A stretch of DNA of 64,000 nucleotides from DASQBT01 sp049578545 (GCA_049578545.1 JBAUMF010000030.1:62001-126000), one strand, 5' to 3'; counted from the first letter of the stretch, positions 8,872 to 18,118 are shown. Program-made: numbers and translations. The notes: a model not told the origin generated them from the letters alone.

Positions 8872-9876
8872 TCAGGCAGCCGACAGTATCAGGCTGATTC
8901 CGGCCATGCTCACCCAAGGATCACCCTGCTCGGCGCCCTTGATCTGGCGATCAACCAGAGCACAGGCACGCAATGCGTTTTCCAGCGCCTTGCGGCTGTG
9001 ACGCTTCAATCCGGATTCCACCATGGGGCGGCGCTTTTCCCAAACCCGGGCGGCAGCCAGAAGTTGCGGAAGCGATTCACGCCTTTCCAGCCCCCATTTT
9101 AACTGCAGCAGCAGGCGGATGGCTGTCGTAATCTGCCACAACACGACTGGCAATGCTTCCCCTTCCTGGCGCAGACTGTTCAGGATGCGGTTGTAACGGC
9201 CCCAATCGCTGCTGAAAAGCGTGTCCTGCAACTGTTCGGGCTCAAACCGGCTCACATCCACCACGGCTTGCTGGATACTGGCGAGGCTCAATAACCCGGG
9301 CCGCAGCAGCAAGGCCAGTTTGTCCATTTCCTGCCTGGCAGCGAGCAGATTTCCCTCCACACGCTCGGCCAGGTAGTTCAATGCATCTCGGTCGGCCTTG
9401 AATCCATGCGTGGCTAGACGGCGCCCAATCCAGTTGGGCAACTGGCCCCGTTCCACCGCACGCGACTGAACCACGATACCCGAACCTGCCAGCGCGCCAA
9501 ACCATTTGGTCTTGGTGGATTTCCATTCCAATCCCGGCAGGCTGATCAGTGTCACCGTATCTGCAGGAAGTCCGCAGGCGAGTTTTTCCAGTGCTTTGCC
9601 GCCTTCAATTCCGGGCTTGCCGGATGGAATGCGGATTTCCAGCAGGCTTTTGCTGGCGAAGAGCGAAAAGTTGTCGCTGTCGGAGAACACCTTGCTCCAG
9701 TCAAACTTGCCCTGCACGGTATGGACCTTGCGCTCGCTATGTCCGGCCTGGATTGCGGCAGTACGGATCGCGTCTTCGGATTCCAGCAGGGTAAGGGGCT
9801 CCTCGCCCCAAATTACATAAAGCGGAGCGAGACCATGAGTCAAGTGATCGGCCAGGCGGTCGGCGGACAGTTCCAT
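8872..9876 (-). CDS. holA: DNA polymerase III subunit delta
   Basis: Clamp-loader delta subunit (334 residues), which opens the beta sliding clamp. The N-terminal domain has the family opening LAPLYVIWGEEPLTLLESEDAIR, then a degenerate AAA+ module and a helical collar domain. Delta lacks a Walker A motif and none is visible here, as expected. In beta- and gammaproteobacteria holA normally follows leuS and lptE, as it does here. A 118-base gap separates it from lptE and no separate promoter could be assigned. Confidence 0.93.
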   Translation of the reverse strand: MELSADRLADHLTHGLAPLYVIWGEEPLTLLESEDAIRTAAIQAGHSERKVHTVQGKFDWSKVFSDSDNFSLFASKSLLEIRIPSGKPGIEGGKALEKLACGLPADTVTLISLPGLEWKSTKTKWFGALAGSGIVVQSRAVERGQLPNWIGRRLATHGFKADRDALNYLAERVEGNLLAARQEMDKLALLLRPGLLSLASIQQAVVDVSRFEPEQLQDTLFSSDWGRYNRILNSLRQEGEALPVVLWQITTAIRLLLQLKWGLERRESLPQLLAAARVWEKRRPMVESGLKRHSRKALENALRACALVDRQIKGAEQGDPWVSMAGISLILSAA

Positions 9877-9994
9877 GACTTAGGACACCCCTGCCCGCGT
9901 CCTGTCCCGTCGCGCTACAACCCGTGCCGCGTGCCTTGCCTCTGGGCCTCTTCTGTCACAAACACGGTTCATGGAGGAATTGATCAGGGGTCCC

Positions 9995-10492
9995 TTAGGG
10001 TGTGACGTGGCGCAGATGGCGCAGGATTTGTTGGGCGGCGTCTTCATCCATCCTTTGATAGAGGAATTCTTCTTCGGCGGCTTTGGCGGTGTACAGGCTA
10101 TCGTCGTAAGTCATGTCACGAATGAACTTGATTTCGGTTTCGGCTAACCGTTCTTTTCCGGCAGGTGTCTGCGCCTGGTATGTCAGGCTCATTTGCAGCC
10201 GGTATTCCGCCACGCGGCCGGCGCCGGTCAACGACAGGATGGTCTTGGTCCGCTTTTCTGCGCCCAGTTTGAAGATGATCTCGGCTTTGTCGGGCGAGTC
10301 GGTAACGGCAGCGCCGGCGGCTTCAAGCAAGGTGCGCATGCGTTCGGCCATGACATTGCGCTGGTAGCGGGTGACTGGCGCTTCGACGTACACCGATTTG
10401 AAACCCAGTGGGCTGGCTCCACGCAGTTGAAAGCCGCAACCCGAGAAAGGAATAGCCGTAATCAGGGCAAGCAGGAAAGCGCGGCGCTTCAT
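9995..10492 (-). CDS. lptE: LPS-assembly lipoprotein LptE
   Basis: Outer-membrane lipoprotein that plugs the LptD barrel and helps insert lipopolysaccharide. The 165-residue precursor begins with a short basic stretch and a hydrophobic signal ending in a lipobox (IPFSGC), giving a mature N-terminal Cys at about residue 19. Mature protein begins GFQLRGA, the typical LptE opening (GFxLRG). The start overlaps the leuS stop by four bases. The leuS-lptE-holA order is the standard proteobacterial arrangement and supports the call for this low-conservation family. Confidence 0.93.
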   Translation of the reverse strand: MKRRAFLLALITAIPFSGCGFQLRGASPLGFKSVYVEAPVTRYQRNVMAERMRTLLEAAGAAVTDSPDKAEIIFKLGAEKRTKTILSLTGAGRVAEYRLQMSLTYQAQTPAGKERLAETEIKFIRDMTYDDSLYTAKAAEEEFLYQRMDEDAAQQILRHLRHVTP

Positions 10493-13215
10493 ACGACAAT
10501 ATTAACCAAACGCCCGGGTACCACCACCACTTTTCTCGGCGGCCGGCCGGCAATGTGCTTTTGCACATCCGGGTTGGCCATGGCCGCGATTTCGATGGCA
10601 GCCTGATCCGCATCCCTAGCAATGCGGATGTTGCCGCGCAGCTTGCCATTGACCTGCACCACCATCTCGATTTCGTTCTGCTCCAGCGCACTGACATCGG
10701 CTTCCGGCCACGCCGCCGTGAGGATGTCGTCGCCGTAGCCCAGCGCCTTCCACAGTGCCTGCGTGATGTGTGGGGTAATCGGCGCAAGCAAGCGTAGAAG
10801 AATGGACAAACCTTCCGCCTTTAAATGGAACCAGGGATTAATCGGAGGAGGGATTATCCCACCTGAAAGTTCATGTGGATCAGGGTTTGCTTGCTCTAGC
10901 GCTCGCAAGATTTTCATTGCTGCAGAGACCACAGTATTAAATTGTAGTCGCTGAAAATCATAGCTGGCCTGTTGAAGGATTGCGTGTATTTCTCTGCGGA
11001 CTGCAATCGCCTTAGGTTCCAAACCTTTCAATGCGGCTATTGCAGTATTGTTCGGTAAAGCCGCAGAGCGAAGCTGGGATTGCCATCTGTTCGAGTACGC
11101 CCAAAGTCTTTTTAAGAAACGGAAAGCACCTTCCACCCCGGAATCCGACCACTCCAGCTGTTGGTCCGGCGGTGCCGCGAACATCATGAATAGCCGCGCG
11201 GTGTCGGCGCCGTATGCGTCAATGATGGCCTGCGGATCGACACCGTTATTCTTGGACTTGGACATTTTCTCCGTGCCGCCGATCGCCACCGGTTCACCAT
11301 CGGACTTAAGGGTGGCCCCAACCGGGCGGCCCTTTTCGTCGTTGGTGATGTCCACATCAGCAGGGTTGATCCACTGCTTCTTGCCTTCAGGGTCATCACG
11401 GTAGAACGTTGGCGCTACGACCATGCCCTGCGTAAGCAGATTGGTGAAAGGTTCATCGGTATGGACCAGCCCCTCGTCGCGCATCAGCTTGTGGAAGAAG
11501 CGCGCATAGAGCAGATGCAGGATCGCATGCTCGATTCCGCCAACATATTGATCCACCGGCAGCCAGTATCGCGCGCGTTCGTCCAGCATGGAGTGGGCAT
11601 CCGGGCAGGCATAACGGGCGTAATACCAGGACGACTCGACAAAGGTGTCCATGGTGTCGGTTTCGCGCCTCGCCGGCTTGCCGCACTTGGGGCAGGTGCA
11701 TTCGTAAAACCCGGGCATCTTCGCCAGCGGCGAACCGCGCCCAGTGATGGTCACGTCTTCCGGCAGTATTACGGGCAAGTCTTGCTCGGGCACCGGCACG
11801 TCGCCGCAGGATTCGCAGTGAATGATGGGAATCGGACAGCCCCAGTAGCGCTGGCGCGAAATGCCCCAATCGCGCAGGCGGTACTGCACCTGCTTGCCGC
11901 CCAGGCCTTTGGCTTTCAGATCAGTCGCGATGGCATCAACGGCGGCCTCATAACCCAGACCATCGTATTTGCCTGAGTTCACACATACACCATCTTTGTC
12001 TGCGTACCACCCCTGCCACTTTTCTGTCGAGAATTCCAAGAACCTCAGTGAGGTTTCATAGTCAACACGAACCTTCTCTGACAGCTTATCTTTCCGCGAT
12101 GCCCTTTCAACCATGAGATGCTCACCTGCATCAATCACCTGCCTGATCGGCAAGCCATACTTCTTCGCAAAGCCGAAGTCGCGCTCGTCGTGGGCAGGCA
12201 CGGCCATCACCGCGCCTTCGCCATAACCCATCAGCACATAGTTGCCAACCCAGAGCGGGACCGTTTCCTTGGTCAGGGGATGGACGACCTTGAGCCCGGT
12301 ATCCATACCCTTCTTTTCCATGGTGGCGACGTCGGCTTCCGCCACGCCACCCTGTTTGCACTCCTCGATGAAGGCGGCAAGTTCGGGATTGTTCTGCCCT
12401 GCACGGCTGGCCAGCGGATGTTCCGCCGCGACCGCGACAAAGGTCACGCCCATGATGGTGTCGGCGCGGGTGGTGTATACCCACAGCAGTGAGTCTTCCT
12501 CGCCCGCAAGCGGGAAGGCGAAGCGCACGCCGAGTGACTTGCCGATCCAGTTGCGCTGCATGGTCTTGACCTGCTCGGGCCAGCCCGGCAGCGTGTCCAG
12601 CCCGGTGAGCAGTTCTTCGGCGTACGAAGTGATGCGCATGAAGTACATCGAAATCTCGCGCTTTTCCACCAGCGCGCCGCTTCTCCAGCCGCGCCCGTCG
12701 ATCACCTGTTCGTTGGCCAGCACGGTCTCGTCCACCGGGTCCCAGTTGACGGTGGCGTTCTTGCGGTAGATCAGGCCTTGCTCGAACAGCCGGGTGAACA
12801 GCCACTGTTCCCAACGGTAATATTGAGGCTTGCAGGTCGCAATTTCGCGATTCCAGTCGATCGCCAGTCCCAGAGATTTCAACTGGGTGCGCATGTGGTC
12901 AATGTTCTGGTAGGTCCACTTGGCCGGCGGAACATTGTTGGCCAGAGCTGCGTTCTCCGCCGGCAGGCCGAACGCATCCCAGCCCATCGGCTGCATGACG
13001 TTGTAGCCCTTCATGCGGTGAAAGCGCGACAGCACGTCGCCAATGGTGTAATTGCGCACATGGCCCATGTGCAGCTTGCCTGAAGGGTAGGGGAACATCG
13101 ACAGGCAGTAATACTTGGGTTTGCCACTGGATTCAGTAGCATGGAACGCCTGCTTGTCTGCCCACGCTTCCTGCGCGATGCGTTCGATTTCGGAGGGATC
13201 GTATTTTTCCTGCAT
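10489..13215 (-). CDS. leuS: Leucyl-tRNA synthetase with two extra segments
   Basis: Charges tRNA-Leu; class I synthetase with a CP1 editing domain. Hallmarks are FPYPSGKLHMGH (HMGH at 49-52), the editing-domain region about 220-370, YRLRDWGISRQRYWG, a zinc-type CxxC pair (CTCPKCGKP), KMSKSKNN (about 650) and the C-terminal VVQVNGKLRGN. At 908 residues it is about 48 longer than E. coli LeuRS (860). From recall, the excess maps to two segments: about 29 extra residues before GVCVNSG and about 16 extra around SGGIIPPPINPWFHLK. Both are encoded by visibly AT-richer DNA. The reading frame is intact, so the enzyme is presumably functional. Confidence 0.97.
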   Translation of the reverse strand: MQEKYDPSEIERIAQEAWADKQAFHATESSGKPKYYCLSMFPYPSGKLHMGHVRNYTIGDVLSRFHRMKGYNVMQPMGWDAFGLPAENAALANNVPPAKWTYQNIDHMRTQLKSLGLAIDWNREIATCKPQYYRWEQWLFTRLFEQGLIYRKNATVNWDPVDETVLANEQVIDGRGWRSGALVEKREISMYFMRITSYAEELLTGLDTLPGWPEQVKTMQRNWIGKSLGVRFAFPLAGEEDSLLWVYTTRADTIMGVTFVAVAAEHPLASRAGQNNPELAAFIEECKQGGVAEADVATMEKKGMDTGLKVVHPLTKETVPLWVGNYVLMGYGEGAVMAVPAHDERDFGFAKKYGLPIRQVIDAGEHLMVERASRKDKLSEKVRVDYETSLRFLEFSTEKWQGWYADKDGVCVNSGKYDGLGYEAAVDAIATDLKAKGLGGKQVQYRLRDWGISRQRYWGCPIPIIHCESCGDVPVPEQDLPVILPEDVTITGRGSPLAKMPGFYECTCPKCGKPARRETDTMDTFVESSWYYARYACPDAHSMLDERARYWLPVDQYVGGIEHAILHLLYARFFHKLMRDEGLVHTDEPFTNLLTQGMVVAPTFYRDDPEGKKQWINPADVDITNDEKGRPVGATLKSDGEPVAIGGTEKMSKSKNNGVDPQAIIDAYGADTARLFMMFAAPPDQQLEWSDSGVEGAFRFLKRLWAYSNRWQSQLRSAALPNNTAIAALKGLEPKAIAVRREIHAILQQASYDFQRLQFNTVVSAAMKILRALEQANPDPHELSGGIIPPPINPWFHLKAEGLSILLRLLAPITPHITQALWKALGYGDDILTAAWPEADVSALEQNEIEMVVQVNGKLRGNIRIARDADQAAIEIAAMANPDVQKHIAGRPPRKVVVVPGRLVNIVV

Positions 13216-13269
13216 GTCGGGCTGAAGGCGAAAAGTGCTGAGAAAACAAAGGTATGATTATACCCGGCC

Positions 13270-13298
13270 ATGACAGGGCGAGGCGGCTCCGGTATACT
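13270..13298 (+). promoter_or_regulatory. Probable sigma70 promoter of the phosphoribulokinase gene
   Basis: ATGACA (13270-13275; five of six bases of the -35 consensus), a 17-base spacer and TATACT (13293-13298; five of six of the -10 consensus). Transcription would begin near 13305, about 50 bases before the prk ATG. The site lies in the 142-base divergent gap between leuS and prk. No clear CbbR-type T-N11-A palindrome was recognised. Confidence 0.55.
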
Positions 13299-13357
13299 CC
13301 TCCGGTCCATAAAGATCGAAACCCCCAGAGTCAAAACCACCTTTTCAGGAGCTTTCC

Positions 13358-14248
13358 ATGTCCCAGAAGCATCCCGTCATTGCTGTCACCGGTTCATCCG
13401 GCGCGGGAACCACTACCGTCAAGCGGGCGTTCGAGTCCATTTTCCGCCATTACGAAATCACCCCCGCCATCATTGAAGGTGACAGCCTGCATTCACTCGG
13501 CCGGGTGGAATTCCGTGAGCGCGTAAAGCAGGAAGAAACCAAGGGCAACATGACTTTTTCCCACTTCGGACCCGAAGCCAATCATTTCGACAAGATCGAG
13601 GAAACCTTCAAGGTCTACGGCAAAACCGGCGGCGGCAAAAAGCGCTATTACATCCACAGCGATCAGGAAGCGGCCGAACACAACGCACGTCTCAAAACCA
13701 GCCTCAAACCCGGTGAATTCACTCCCTGGGAAGACATTCCCAAGGGCACCGACCTGTTGTTCTACGAAGGACTGCACGGCCTGGTTGCGCATGGCAAGAT
13801 CGATGCCCCCAAATATGTTGACCTGGGCGTGGGCGTGGTGCCCATCGTCAACCTGGAATGGATACAGAAAATCCATCGCGACGGCGCCGAGCGCGGCTAC
13901 GCGGCGGATGTCATCGTCGACACCATCCTGCGCCGCATGCCCGACTATGTGAACTACATCACCCCGCAATTCTCGCGCACCCACGTCAACTTCCAGCGCG
14001 TGGCCACAGTCGACACCTCCAATCCCTTTATTGCCCGTGACATTCCCACGCCGGATGAAAGCTTCATCATCATCCGCTTCCGTGACCCGCGCGGCGTGCC
14101 GTTCCAGTACCTGCTCAACATGATTCCCGGCAGCTTCATGTCGCGCGCCAATACCATCGTCGTTCCCGGCGGCAAAATGAGCTACGCCATGGAGCTTATC
14201 CTCACACCCATGATCGAGGAAATGATCGAGGATAGCCGCAAGGCTTGA
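13358..14248 (+). CDS. prk: Phosphoribulokinase, class I
   Basis: Phosphorylates ribulose-5-phosphate with ATP to give ribulose-1,5-bisphosphate, the Rubisco substrate; diagnostic of the Calvin-Benson-Bassham cycle. The 296-residue length and sequence fit the octameric class I enzyme of proteobacteria. The P-loop is TGSSGAGTTTV at residues 11-21. Other conserved parts are IIEGDSLHS, HFGPEANHFD, GKTGGGKKRYYIH, LLFYEGLHGLV and IQKIHRDGAERGY. A strong ribosome site (AGGAG) precedes the ATG. It stands alone between its own promoter and terminator, with no Rubisco genes nearby in the window. Gene may be named cbbP in autotrophs. Confidence 0.96.
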   Translation: MSQKHPVIAVTGSSGAGTTTVKRAFESIFRHYEITPAIIEGDSLHSLGRVEFRERVKQEETKGNMTFSHFGPEANHFDKIEETFKVYGKTGGGKKRYYIHSDQEAAEHNARLKTSLKPGEFTPWEDIPKGTDLLFYEGLHGLVAHGKIDAPKYVDLGVGVVPIVNLEWIQKIHRDGAERGYAADVIVDTILRRMPDYVNYITPQFSRTHVNFQRVATVDTSNPFIARDIPTPDESFIIIRFRDPRGVPFQYLLNMIPGSFMSRANTIVVPGGKMSYAMELILTPMIEEMIEDSRKA

Positions 14249-14256
14249 CATCGTTG

Positions 14257-14297
14257 CCCACTCGCCCCGCTTGCGCGGCGAGGGTTGGGTGAGGGGG
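14257..14297. repeat. Intergenic dispersed-repeat type element downstream of prk
   Basis: A GC-rich imperfect palindrome (CTCGCC...GGCGAG core with a two-base bulge) followed by GGGTTGGGTGAGGGGG. Read on the minus strand it gives the PLTQPSPRKRGEW-like peptide that recurs as a false ORF in many proteobacterial genomes, a hallmark of dispersed intergenic repeats. Only one copy is seen in this window, so repetition is recall rather than observation here. Confidence 0.5.
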
Positions 14298-14305
14298 AAA
14301 ACAAG

Positions 14306-14336
14306 AACGGGGCCATGTGTCCCGTTTTGTTTTGTT
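14306..14336 (+). terminator. Rho-independent terminator of prk
   Basis: Stem AACGGG (14306-14311) and CCCGTT (14321-14326) with a nine-base loop, running into TTTTGTTTTGTT. It lies 58 bases after the prk stop and just after the repeat element. Confidence 0.75.
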
Positions 14337-14722
14337 AGGGCCGCTTTTCTTTCCCCTGAAAGCTGCAATTGCAAATGCCAAATCGCAGCGGAAAGGGGGA
14401 CGCAAGTAGCCCATTCGGACCAGAGGCGTATGGCAGATGATAGTCAAACGCCGGGTAGCTTATTCGGCCAGCGCGGACACTGGAGATTTCCCGAAAGGGC
14501 AGTTTGAGTGGGCGCGGGTACCGTCCGCTTCCAGAATTTCTGAATCGTCATTTTCGCCCTGCAGGAGACGTTTGCGCCAAAAACCAGCGACTGTCCGCTC
14601 ATCGACACAGACGAGGCAATTCGAGCTTATCCGGCAGCATCACGGCAATCACCATTGACAGCGACCGAACTTTAGCCAAACTACCGCGTTACCGATTTCG
14701 CGCACTACGGAGATATCCTTTG
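14337..14722. other. Gene-free stretch between prk terminator and GGDEF/EAL gene
   Basis: No convincing gene, RNA or mobile element. The reading frame of the downstream gene is open back to 14504, but the peptide it would add has low-complexity, non-protein-like character with no family match that I recognise. Fragments such as GCGGACA and CCCGAAAGGGCAG resemble decayed intergenic sequence. Confidence 0.5.
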
Positions 14723-17374
14723 GTGGAAATATTTGTGGCATCCCCTCGTGATCTCGCTGCTCGCGACTCATCGTCAATGCTTGAAGCAATTCGACAAGCG
14801 CAAGCGCGCTTCATTGTCGATACGACGCCACGCGAATCCTTTGGCGACCTGCTGGATATCCTGCTTTCTATAACCGAGAGCGAATATGGGTTTATCGGCG
14901 AGGTGTTCAACAAGAATGACGGAACGCCATACCTGAAGACGCATTCCATTACCAATATTGCTTGGAACGAGGAAACGCGTGCTTTATACAATAAATATAG
15001 CGCCGAGCAGGGGATGGAGTTTCATAACCTCAAAACATTATTCGGTCAGGTATTGGTAACCGGAAAGCCGGTGATTGCCAATAACCCGGTGAACGACCCA
15101 CGTGCGGGCGGCCTGCCGCCAGGGCATCCAGCCATGCGCTCGTTCATGGGATTGCCTTTCTTCTTCAACGGCAATATGGTCGGCATGATTGGCGTGGCAA
15201 ACCACCCCAAGGGTTATGCCCAAGAGCTGGTCGACTGGCTGACGCCCGTCTTGAACACTTGCGCTACCTTGATCGTTGGTCATCGCAATTACAGGGATCG
15301 CGCGCAAGCTGAACAGTCTCTGCAAGAAGCCAATAATTACTTTAACGCCGTATTGCAAGCCGTACCGGACCTAATGTTTGAATTGGATGGAACGGGCCAC
15401 TATCTCAATGTTTGGGGCGTACGCGGGGACTTGCTGTTCGCGCCGAGAAGTGGGCTGACAGGACGCTCCGTTGCTGACGTTCTGCCCGCAGAGGCGGCAG
15501 ATCAGGTGCTGGCCTCAATACAGGATGCAGATGAAAATGGTATGTCCTTCGGGCGCCAGATTGTGCTGCCCCTGCCCCAAGGGCCACGCTGGTTCGAATT
15601 ATCGATTTCGAAGAAATCCAACACCTTGGGCAACCCAAATAGCTACATCGTGTTGTCTCGCGATATCACTGCTACCAAGAAGACAGCGGAGGAACTCCGC
15701 ATCTCCGCGGCCACATTCGAAACTCAGCAGGCCATCCTGATCACTGATTCAGCTACAAGAATCCTGCGCGTCAACAAGGCCTTTCAAGAAATTACCGGCT
15801 ATAGCGTATCAGAGGTAATCGGGCAGAATCCGAACAGTCTGCGATCAGATCGCCATGATGATACCTTCTACCGGGCCATGTGGTCAGAACTGCGCGAAAC
15901 CGGGAAATGGGTTGGCGAGGTATGGGATAGGCGCAAGAGCGGGGAACTCTACCCCAAGCTCATGACCATCACGGCTATCTATGGTGACAACCAGCAAGCG
16001 TCAAACTATGTCGCCGTGTTTACCGACATTGCTCAGCGCAAGCAGTCGGAAGAGGAAATTCATCAGCTGGCCTTTTACGATCCGCTGACGGGGCTACCCA
16101 ATCGCCGTCTGTTGGTAGATCGGTTGCAGCAGGCGATAGAGAAAAGTCTGCGCAGCGGACACCGTGGTGCATTGTTCTTCCTGGATCTGGATCACTTCAA
16201 GGTAATCAATGACACGAAAGGTCATGCCATCGGTGATTTGCTGTTGATTGAGGTGGCACGCAGGCTGAAGACCTGCTTGCGCGAGGGCGACAGTGTGGCA
16301 AGACTGAGTGGCGACGAATTTGTGCTGGTGCTCGAAGAACTGAGCAAAGAGTCGGATGAGGCGGCCACACAGGCGGAACTGGTCGCTGAGAAAATTAGCG
16401 CTGAACTACGTCAGCCTTACGTCTTGGAAGACTATAGCTGTTACACCAAGCCTAGTATCGGCATCACTCTGTTTTGCGGACATCAGGACGGTACCGACGC
16501 CCTATTCAGGAATGCTGATGTCGCCATGTACCAAGCCAAGGCGGCGGGACGTAATGCCATTCGCTTCTTTGATCCGCAGATGCAAATAGTGCTGGAATCT
16601 CGACTGTCGCTGGAAGCAGATTTGCGGCAGGCCCTCGACAAGCAGCAATTATCGCTGCACTACCAGATTCAGGTGGATAGCCGGCACCATCCGTTGGGCG
16701 CAGAAGTGCTGTTGCGTTGGGAACAACCTGCTCGCGGTCTGGTTTTTCCCGACCAATTCATTCCGCTGGCTGAGGAAACCGGGCTTATCGTGCCGATCGG
16801 GCTCTGGGTACTGGAGAGCGCTTGCGCGCAGATCAATGAATGGCAAGGCGATGCACTGACGCGCGACCTGACGCTGGCGGTGAACATCAGTGCCAAACAA
16901 CTGCACCAGACTGACTTCACTGCCCAAGTGCAGCGCGTGTTGCGTGAAAGTGGGGTGAATCCTTCTCTGCTGAAACTGGAACTGACGGAAAGTATCGTTC
17001 TGGAAAACTTTGAGGACACCATCGACAAGATGCAAACGCTGAAAGAACTTGGCGTGAGCTTCTCATTGGACGACTTTGGCACCGGGCAGTCATCGCTGAC
17101 CTATCTGAAACGACTGCCGCTGGATCAAATCAAGATCGACCGTTCCTTCGTGCGCGATATAGCCACCGATCCAAACGACGCCACGATCGTGAATACCATC
17201 ATCGTGATGAGCAAGGCGATGGGCCTGGATGTGATTGCGGAAGGGGTAGAAACCGAAGCTCAACGTGAGTTTCTTGATCTCCATGGTTGCCAGGCCTTTC
17301 AGGGCTATCTGTTCAGCAAACCAGTTCCGCTTGATCAATTTGAGGAGAAATTGAGGAGCTCTTCTCTTGGCTAA
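14723..17374 (+). CDS. GAF-PAS-PAS-GGDEF-EAL cyclic-di-GMP protein
   Basis: Dual-domain cyclic-di-GMP enzyme, about 883 residues from the GTG at 14723 (GGAG ten bases upstream); an ATG at 14777 is the alternative start. A GAF domain (about 20-190) is followed by two PAS domains (about 205-325 and 330-450). The GGDEF domain has SGDEF at about 529, an accepted active variant, with an RxxD inhibitory I-site (REGD) five residues before it. The EAL domain has EVLLRW (about 661), DDFGTGQSS and a complete C-terminus ending SKPV. Both activities could therefore be intact. There is no membrane segment, so sensing is probably cytoplasmic. It stands alone between two gene-free stretches of 474 and 432 bases, which suggests acquisition as a single gene. 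The ligand is unknown. Confidence 0.9.
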   Translation: MEIFVASPRDLAARDSSSMLEAIRQAQARFIVDTTPRESFGDLLDILLSITESEYGFIGEVFNKNDGTPYLKTHSITNIAWNEETRALYNKYSAEQGMEFHNLKTLFGQVLVTGKPVIANNPVNDPRAGGLPPGHPAMRSFMGLPFFFNGNMVGMIGVANHPKGYAQELVDWLTPVLNTCATLIVGHRNYRDRAQAEQSLQEANNYFNAVLQAVPDLMFELDGTGHYLNVWGVRGDLLFAPRSGLTGRSVADVLPAEAADQVLASIQDADENGMSFGRQIVLPLPQGPRWFELSISKKSNTLGNPNSYIVLSRDITATKKTAEELRISAATFETQQAILITDSATRILRVNKAFQEITGYSVSEVIGQNPNSLRSDRHDDTFYRAMWSELRETGKWVGEVWDRRKSGELYPKLMTITAIYGDNQQASNYVAVFTDIAQRKQSEEEIHQLAFYDPLTGLPNRRLLVDRLQQAIEKSLRSGHRGALFFLDLDHFKVINDTKGHAIGDLLLIEVARRLKTCLREGDSVARLSGDEFVLVLEELSKESDEAATQAELVAEKISAELRQPYVLEDYSCYTKPSIGITLFCGHQDGTDALFRNADVAMYQAKAAGRNAIRFFDPQMQIVLESRLSLEADLRQALDKQQLSLHYQIQVDSRHHPLGAEVLLRWEQPARGLVFPDQFIPLAEETGLIVPIGLWVLESACAQINEWQGDALTRDLTLAVNISAKQLHQTDFTAQVQRVLRESGVNPSLLKLELTESIVLENFEDTIDKMQTLKELGVSFSLDDFGTGQSSLTYLKRLPLDQIKIDRSFVRDIATDPNDATIVNTIIVMSKAMGLDVIAEGVETEAQREFLDLHGCQAFQGYLFSKPVPLDQFEEKLRSSSLG

Positions 17375-17806
17375 GAACAAAGCCGCATTTACCTGCGCTC
17401 ACGCTAAGCCAGTCGCTCGAACTCCGAACAAAGCAAATTGCCTGCGTGCGGATAGTCGGCTCTGAGCAAAGAAAAAGTTTACCCGGAATCCAGAATGGCT
17501 GCCCGGCGAACACAACGGTCACCCAGGAGGACCTGCAGCGAGTGACAATTCGTGGGGGATGACGGCTTGATTGCTCAGGCCGGCCGTTCAATGGTGGCGA
17601 ATTGGAAAGTGCCAAATGACCGCCAGGTGCCGATTTGAGACTGACGTAGCCTTACCGATCGCAATCGCCGTTCTGGGCGAACGCTAAGTTTGTCTAACTG
17701 ATATGAAAAGGAGTTCCACCGCTGCATATTCGGGCTGACTGCTCCGGCCGAATGATCGCTTGCGCCACTAATCTCATCTCGAGCTTCAACTTACCACTAT
17801 GCGGGC
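17375..17806. other. Gene-free stretch between GGDEF/EAL gene and moaD-like gene
   Basis: 432 bases with stops in all frames and no recognisable protein, tRNA or IS end. A MoaE gene, the usual neighbour of moaD, is absent. Short imperfect palindromes (for example around GGCCGGCC) occur but none ends in a T-run. Confidence 0.55.
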
Positions 17807-18052
17807 TTAAAACGCTACCAGTCCCACCTCGTCTCCTGCCTTCAGTTCCGCACTGCCTTCCGGCATTTCCTTGTTGATCGTGATGCGCAGTTTGGGATTG
17901 TCTTGTATCGCCAGTTTCCATTCCTTGCCGCGCATGGAAAGCAGCTTGAGGAGCTTTTCCGAACTGTTGATGGCAGGGGGAAGTTCGAGGTTTTCGCTGG
18001 TGACGCCGGCGACATCGACAATGCGGCCGAAGTAGAGAATCCTGATTTTCAT
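17807..18052 (-). CDS. MoaD/ThiS-like beta-grasp protein without the C-terminal Gly-Gly
   Basis: An 81-residue beta-grasp protein resembling MoaD, the small subunit of molybdopterin synthase that carries sulfur as a C-terminal thiocarboxylate. The opening KIRILYFGRIVDVAG, the central LRITINKEM and the closing AGDEVGLVAF match MoaD up to the last strand. A normal MoaD then continues with about PPVSGG; here the stop follows VAF directly, and neither alternative frame restores it (they give only KPA and a stop). Without the Gly-Gly it cannot form a thiocarboxylate in the usual way. It may be a divergent non-carrier member or a truncated gene. It is divergent from uvrD, 66 bases away, and has no moaE next to it. 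Confidence 0.72.
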   Translation of the reverse strand: MKIRILYFGRIVDVAGVTSENLELPPAINSSEKLLKLLSMRGKEWKLAIQDNPKLRITINKEMPEGSAELKAGDEVGLVAF

Positions 18053-18118
18053 TCTTGCTCCATGGGGCCATGTAGCGCCCCTATAATTGTGGTGTGAGAT
18101 CGCCTGAATTTTATCCTG

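Noticed and set aside
13493..14374. 293-codon minus-strand ORF opposite prk
   Set aside because: Antisense to prk; its N-terminal PLTQPSPRKRGEW is the false peptide of a common intergenic repeat.
14504..14722. N-terminal extension of the GGDEF/EAL protein
   Set aside because: No domain or signal; codons look random and a GTG with a ribosome site starts just after it.
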